A DNA stretch of 64,000 nucleotides from Bacteroidetes bacterium GWF2_35_48 (GTDB lineage Bacteria > Bacteroidota > Bacteroidia > Bacteroidales > GWF2-35-48). Each line of letters starts with the position of its first letter. Position 1 is the stretch's first letter. The position numbers were made by a program, and so were the translations under genes. Location: contig MEOG01000105.1 of the NCBI GenBank assembly GCA_001769125.1, positions 1-64,000 on the forward strand, given 5' to 3'. The notes below the pieces were generated by a model, which was not told where the DNA came from, made no database searches, and was given only the letters and a program-made list of their open reading frames with translations. This document shows positions 61,059-64,000 of this stretch, one piece after another.

Positions 61059-64000
61059 TTAAAAATCGAGACTTAAAGAAAGATAAAAAATTTTTGGAAG
61101 CTGAATATTGCTGTCAATACCCCATGCCCAGTCAGCGCGAATGAAATATCCTAAAAGCTTACTTCGAACTCCAAAACCATATCCAACCACAATCGGGTCG
61201 CGTTGTTTATCAATAATAATTGTTAAAGGATTGTTATAAATAATTTCTGTATTGTATGCATTTTTTTTAGAATAAGGGCTGGGACCAGTCCATGCAGTAC
61301 CAATATCAGCAAAGCCTATTAGCTGTAAGTTTGCAAGGAATTCAGAATTCAGGGGGCGGTTAGCAAGATAACTGATAATCGGCCAACGCAATTCATTATT
61401 CATAACAAAAAAACTGTTTCCATTGCGGATATTCTGAGTAAAACCTCGCATATTGGTAGCAAGGGTCTGATAGGCGTAATTCTGAGTTGTATCAATCGGA
61501 ATGGTATTATCAAACGTCGGTATTTTTGTAGAAAAATTCATCCAGTTATCAACACTACCAAGGTAATAAACAAGGCGGGTGTGGCCAAAAGAAGTGCTTA
61601 TTGCAAATCTTGTAGCAAAAATAAGGTTTCTGTGTAATTGCTGATAATGCCTGAAATCTGCGCCCACAACAAAAAGATCCGTCTTCCACTTATCAACCTG
61701 ATTGTAAAATTCGCTAAAAATTTTGAAACGGGAACCATAGTAAATATTAATACTTCGTTGACGTGTATTATCAAAAATATATTCCAATTTCAAACCTGCC
61801 CAGGTGTTAAACTCATTCTTTCTGTTTAAATTTTGAAAATCTGTTGATAAAAATACATTGCGGTCATTACGTAAGCTTACCGTGCCTTTCACTGCCAATA
61901 CCTGATTAAAAGGATATTTCAAAGAGTACATTACATCGTGTGAATGCGTTTTTATCAACGCGTTTTCTGTAAAGCTGGTAAAAGCTTGACGATGGAAAAT
62001 ATATTGTTTATCGAGCCTTTTTCTTAAATCTTCATAACTTATGAGATATTCATTACTATCAAAATTACCTGCAAAACGAAAGCCTCCGGTAATTTTATAA
62101 TCTTCAAACAAATCGTTAGTCCCAATTTTAAACAAAACATTAAACCCTGGATTAAAATAAAACGCACCCCCATTATAGACCTGGTAAGAAGAATTTAAAA
62201 ATCCGAAGTCAACCTGATTCACGATGTAATTTGTGTAGAAAGTTTTAAAATACATCATTTGTTTAGGAATTTTAAGCTTACCGTTTTCATCATATTCACT
62301 GATGCGGTTTTCATAGAATTGATTTCCCTTTTTTTCTACTTCGAAAATATAATTCCGGATGTCAATAATGGAAGTATCCTTACTAACTTCAGGAACAGAG
62401 TCCTGTTTCACATTTTTCAGGCTATCTTCAAGTTCCATTTTTTTATTAAATCGTTTTCTGTAATCCGATTCAATAAAAGAGCCACCATGCAAATCTTTTT
62501 CACTCACAAAATCTTCAAGAAAAAGATTGTGTTTGCCGTTCTCAAGAATTATTCGTCCGATTTTATTATCTTTAGGATTTAAATCGTAATCTAAAATATT
62601 CCTTGTAAAATTTGTTACAGGATACATATTTGTAAAAAAGCGATAATGCGTTGAAGTATCAATATAATTAACAGTACTGTCATATTTCGCTATAAACTGG
62701 TTAAATACGCCATTGTGGTCAGATAAAAAAGAATATTTATTTTTTGAAATCTGCTGTGGCTGTATTTCGTTAATGTATTTTGTGTCTGTAATACGTTTAA
62801 GTATTTTAGATCGGTTTGCAAAATCATAAACAAACACATCATTGAATTTGCTGACATTTTCATCACTTTTGCTTTTCGACAGTAACGTATCGCTTAAACG
62901 GTTGGAAGTAAAAATAATTTCCCGTGACCAGTTGTTGAATTTCGGATTCAAATCGTCCGCAAGATCGTTTGTTATACGCTCACTTGTATTAGCGGCAATG
63001 TTATGAACAAAAATATCTGTAATACCATTTTTTACAGCAGACATGACTATTTTAAAACCGTCATGAGAATAAGAATAATCAAGGACTTTATCGTATCCGA
63101 AAAGGCCTGTTGTTTCTATTTCTTTTGTTTCCAGATTGTAGAATGATAAGAACGTTTTTCCCTCGCGTTCTGTGACGAAAGAAAACAATAGTCCGGAAGG
63201 ATGCCAGGCTAAAACAGGGTAAGAATAATCGGTTATCTGATCAAGTTTGTGTTCGCTTTTTAATATTTTTTTATGCTTATTTTTCTCTATATCATAAAAC
63301 CATATTTTATATTGCCCAAGCTCATTGGTGGTATAGATAATTTTTGAATTATCGGGACTTATTTTTATTTGATTGTATACTCTTGCTTTCTTAGGTCTTT
63401 TTAAAATTTTATTCTCTTTTGGAGATACAGCCTTTTTATTTGGTGCATAGAATTTTTTATCGTAGAAATCTATCCAGTCATAAGCAAGGTATTTAAGAGG
63501 AGTACCGAGAACAAATAAAAAACCGCTTTCAATATTTTTACTTATTCGCGTTACGTAAATAATAGTTGGAATAACCGAGCGCCCATAAGAATTTGCAATA
63601 AAATTCCAGATTGAATGACCTGCATATATAGCATCATCTCCGCTCAGGCGATTAAATTTTTCATATTTTTTACTTAAAATACCATCTTTAACTCTGTTCT
63701 CCATTTCAAAATCCCAGTTACGGGATACATAGGAAACAAGACCTTTGAAATACCAATCGGGAAGAGAAATTAAAGTGGAATTAGCAACCTTATTCTTAAA
63801 ATCATTGCCAAACAACATTTCTTTAAGCATTACTTCTGCAATTGCAGCACTAATTTGTTGTTCCAGCTTTTTATGGTCTCCTTCGTTATAAAGAAAAACT
63901 TTATTGTCAACAATTTTTGTAACCCCTCCGATGTTATATTGGTTGTCTCCGGTAATAAGACCTATATTGCTTTGACGAAGATCAGAAAGGTTGTTATAAA
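61059..64000 (-). CDS. TolB-like propeller protein with C-terminal outer-membrane barrel (partial)
   Basis: An open frame runs from the right window edge to the stop at 61059, at least 980 residues, so the N-terminus is missing. The first visible part (to about 60 residues after the M at 63830) looks like a degenerate peptidase-MA-type domain: IISLPDWYFKGLVSYVSRNWD-like text without an HExxH. The middle (about 150-480 from that M) has TolB/WD-like propeller strands (KISPDNSKIIYTTNE, YSHDGFKIVMSA). The last 350 residues form an Omp85/surface-antigen-like barrel with AIGFADIGTAWTG-type and VVGYGFGVRSKLLGYFIRADWAWG motifs and a terminal strand FYLSLSLDF. It is probably a large outer-membrane protein; its function is unknown. 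Confidence 0.8.
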   Translation of the reverse strand, partial: YNNLSDLRQSNIGLITGDNQYNIGGVTKIVDNKVFLYNEGDHKKLEQQISAAIAEVMLKEMLFGNDFKNKVANSTLISLPDWYFKGLVSYVSRNWDFEMENRVKDGILSKKYEKFNRLSGDDAIYAGHSIWNFIANSYGRSVIPTIIYVTRISKNIESGFLFVLGTPLKYLAYDWIDFYDKKFYAPNKKAVSPKENKILKRPKKARVYNQIKISPDNSKIIYTTNELGQYKIWFYDIEKNKHKKILKSEHKLDQITDYSYPVLAWHPSGLLFSFVTEREGKTFLSFYNLETKEIETTGLFGYDKVLDYSYSHDGFKIVMSAVKNGITDIFVHNIAANTSERITNDLADDLNPKFNNWSREIIFTSNRLSDTLLSKSKSDENVSKFNDVFVYDFANRSKILKRITDTKYINEIQPQQISKNKYSFLSDHNGVFNQFIAKYDSTVNYIDTSTHYRFFTNMYPVTNFTRNILDYDLNPKDNKIGRIILENGKHNLFLEDFVSEKDLHGGSFIESDYRKRFNKKMELEDSLKNVKQDSVPEVSKDTSIIDIRNYIFEVEKKGNQFYENRISEYDENGKLKIPKQMMYFKTFYTNYIVNQVDFGFLNSSYQVYNGGAFYFNPGFNVLFKIGTNDLFEDYKITGGFRFAGNFDSNEYLISYEDLRKRLDKQYIFHRQAFTSFTENALIKTHSHDVMYSLKYPFNQVLAVKGTVSLRNDRNVFLSTDFQNLNRKNEFNTWAGLKLEYIFDNTRQRSINIYYGSRFKIFSEFYNQVDKWKTDLFVVGADFRHYQQLHRNLIFATRFAISTSFGHTRLVYYLGSVDNWMNFSTKIPTFDNTIPIDTTQNYAYQTLATNMRGFTQNIRNGNSFFVMNNELRWPIISYLANRPLNSEFLANLQLIGFADIGTAWTGPSPYSKKNAYNTEIIYNNPLTIIIDKQRDPIVVGYGFGVRSKLLGYFIRADWAWGIDSNIQLPKIFYLSLSLDF

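Overview
The window is chromosomal DNA of a low-GC, AT-rich member of the Bacteroidota, probably a free-living relative of Bacteroidales or similar lineages. The evidence is the type IX secretion (T9SS) C-terminal sorting domains of both type A and type B, tandem SprB-like repeats, FISUMP and WG-repeat proteins, promoters of the Bacteroidota type (TTTG, 19 bases, TAnnTTTG) and a general lack of Shine-Dalgarno sites. No phage, intact insertion sequence, CRISPR array or plasmid functions are visible. Most genes are housekeeping or envelope genes with short gaps between them.

Layout. 0.3-9 kb: tRNA-Phe, a phosphate permease (pit), and a leftward unit of putative porin, ammonium transporter, sensor kinase and LuxR-type response regulator, with a secreted alkaline phosphatase divergent from it. 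9-20 kb: smpB, a secreted M16 peptidase, an SPFH/prohibitin-like membrane protein, and a three-gene T9SS cluster around a GH13 amylase-like enzyme whose proteins share a putative glycan-binding module. 20-28 kb: an OmpR-type two-component system, a phosphopantetheinyl transferase, tRNA-Leu, GNAT/fmt/marC, and dnaA followed by an AT-rich gap with repeated TTATWAACA nonamers that is a candidate replication origin. 28-44 kb: an OmpA-like exported protein, mrdA-rodA, FISUMP and FGE-like surface proteins, plsC, a divergent WYL regulator/AAA ATPase pair and a WG-repeat protein. 44-55 kb: an ECF sigma/anti-sigma pair divergent from an outer-membrane beta-barrel receptor, a three-gene overlapping operon headed by a urea-transporter/M23-peptidase fusion, two exported proteins and an M20 amidohydrolase. 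55-64 kb: a 1571-residue multi-repeat T9SS type B adhesin, a half-size TSUP permease and a TolB-propeller/beta-barrel protein that runs off the right edge.

The most unusual content is non-coding. A family of about 145-175 base structured elements (full copies at 23473-23620, 34898-35066 and 40635-40779; a divergent copy at 100-275; fragments at 2038-2090 and 26030-26051) shows compensatory base changes in nested hairpins. Apart from the copy at 23473, which lies about 90 bases beyond the tRNA-Leu terminator, copies lie at or just past a stop codon or RNA terminator. Wherever orientation can be judged it matches the upstream gene. A second, unrelated stem-forming family (9554-9609, 28025-28092, 40571-40629) also trails genes in a fixed orientation. 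Two nearly identical inverted copies of the first family bracket the dnaA/candidate-oriC segment. Other gaps are filled with heptamer-like repeats and palindromes.

Functionally the window combines nitrogen and phosphorus acquisition (Amt, urea transporter, Pit, alkaline phosphatase), T9SS-dependent polysaccharide use and surface display, and core replication, translation and cell-wall elongation genes.
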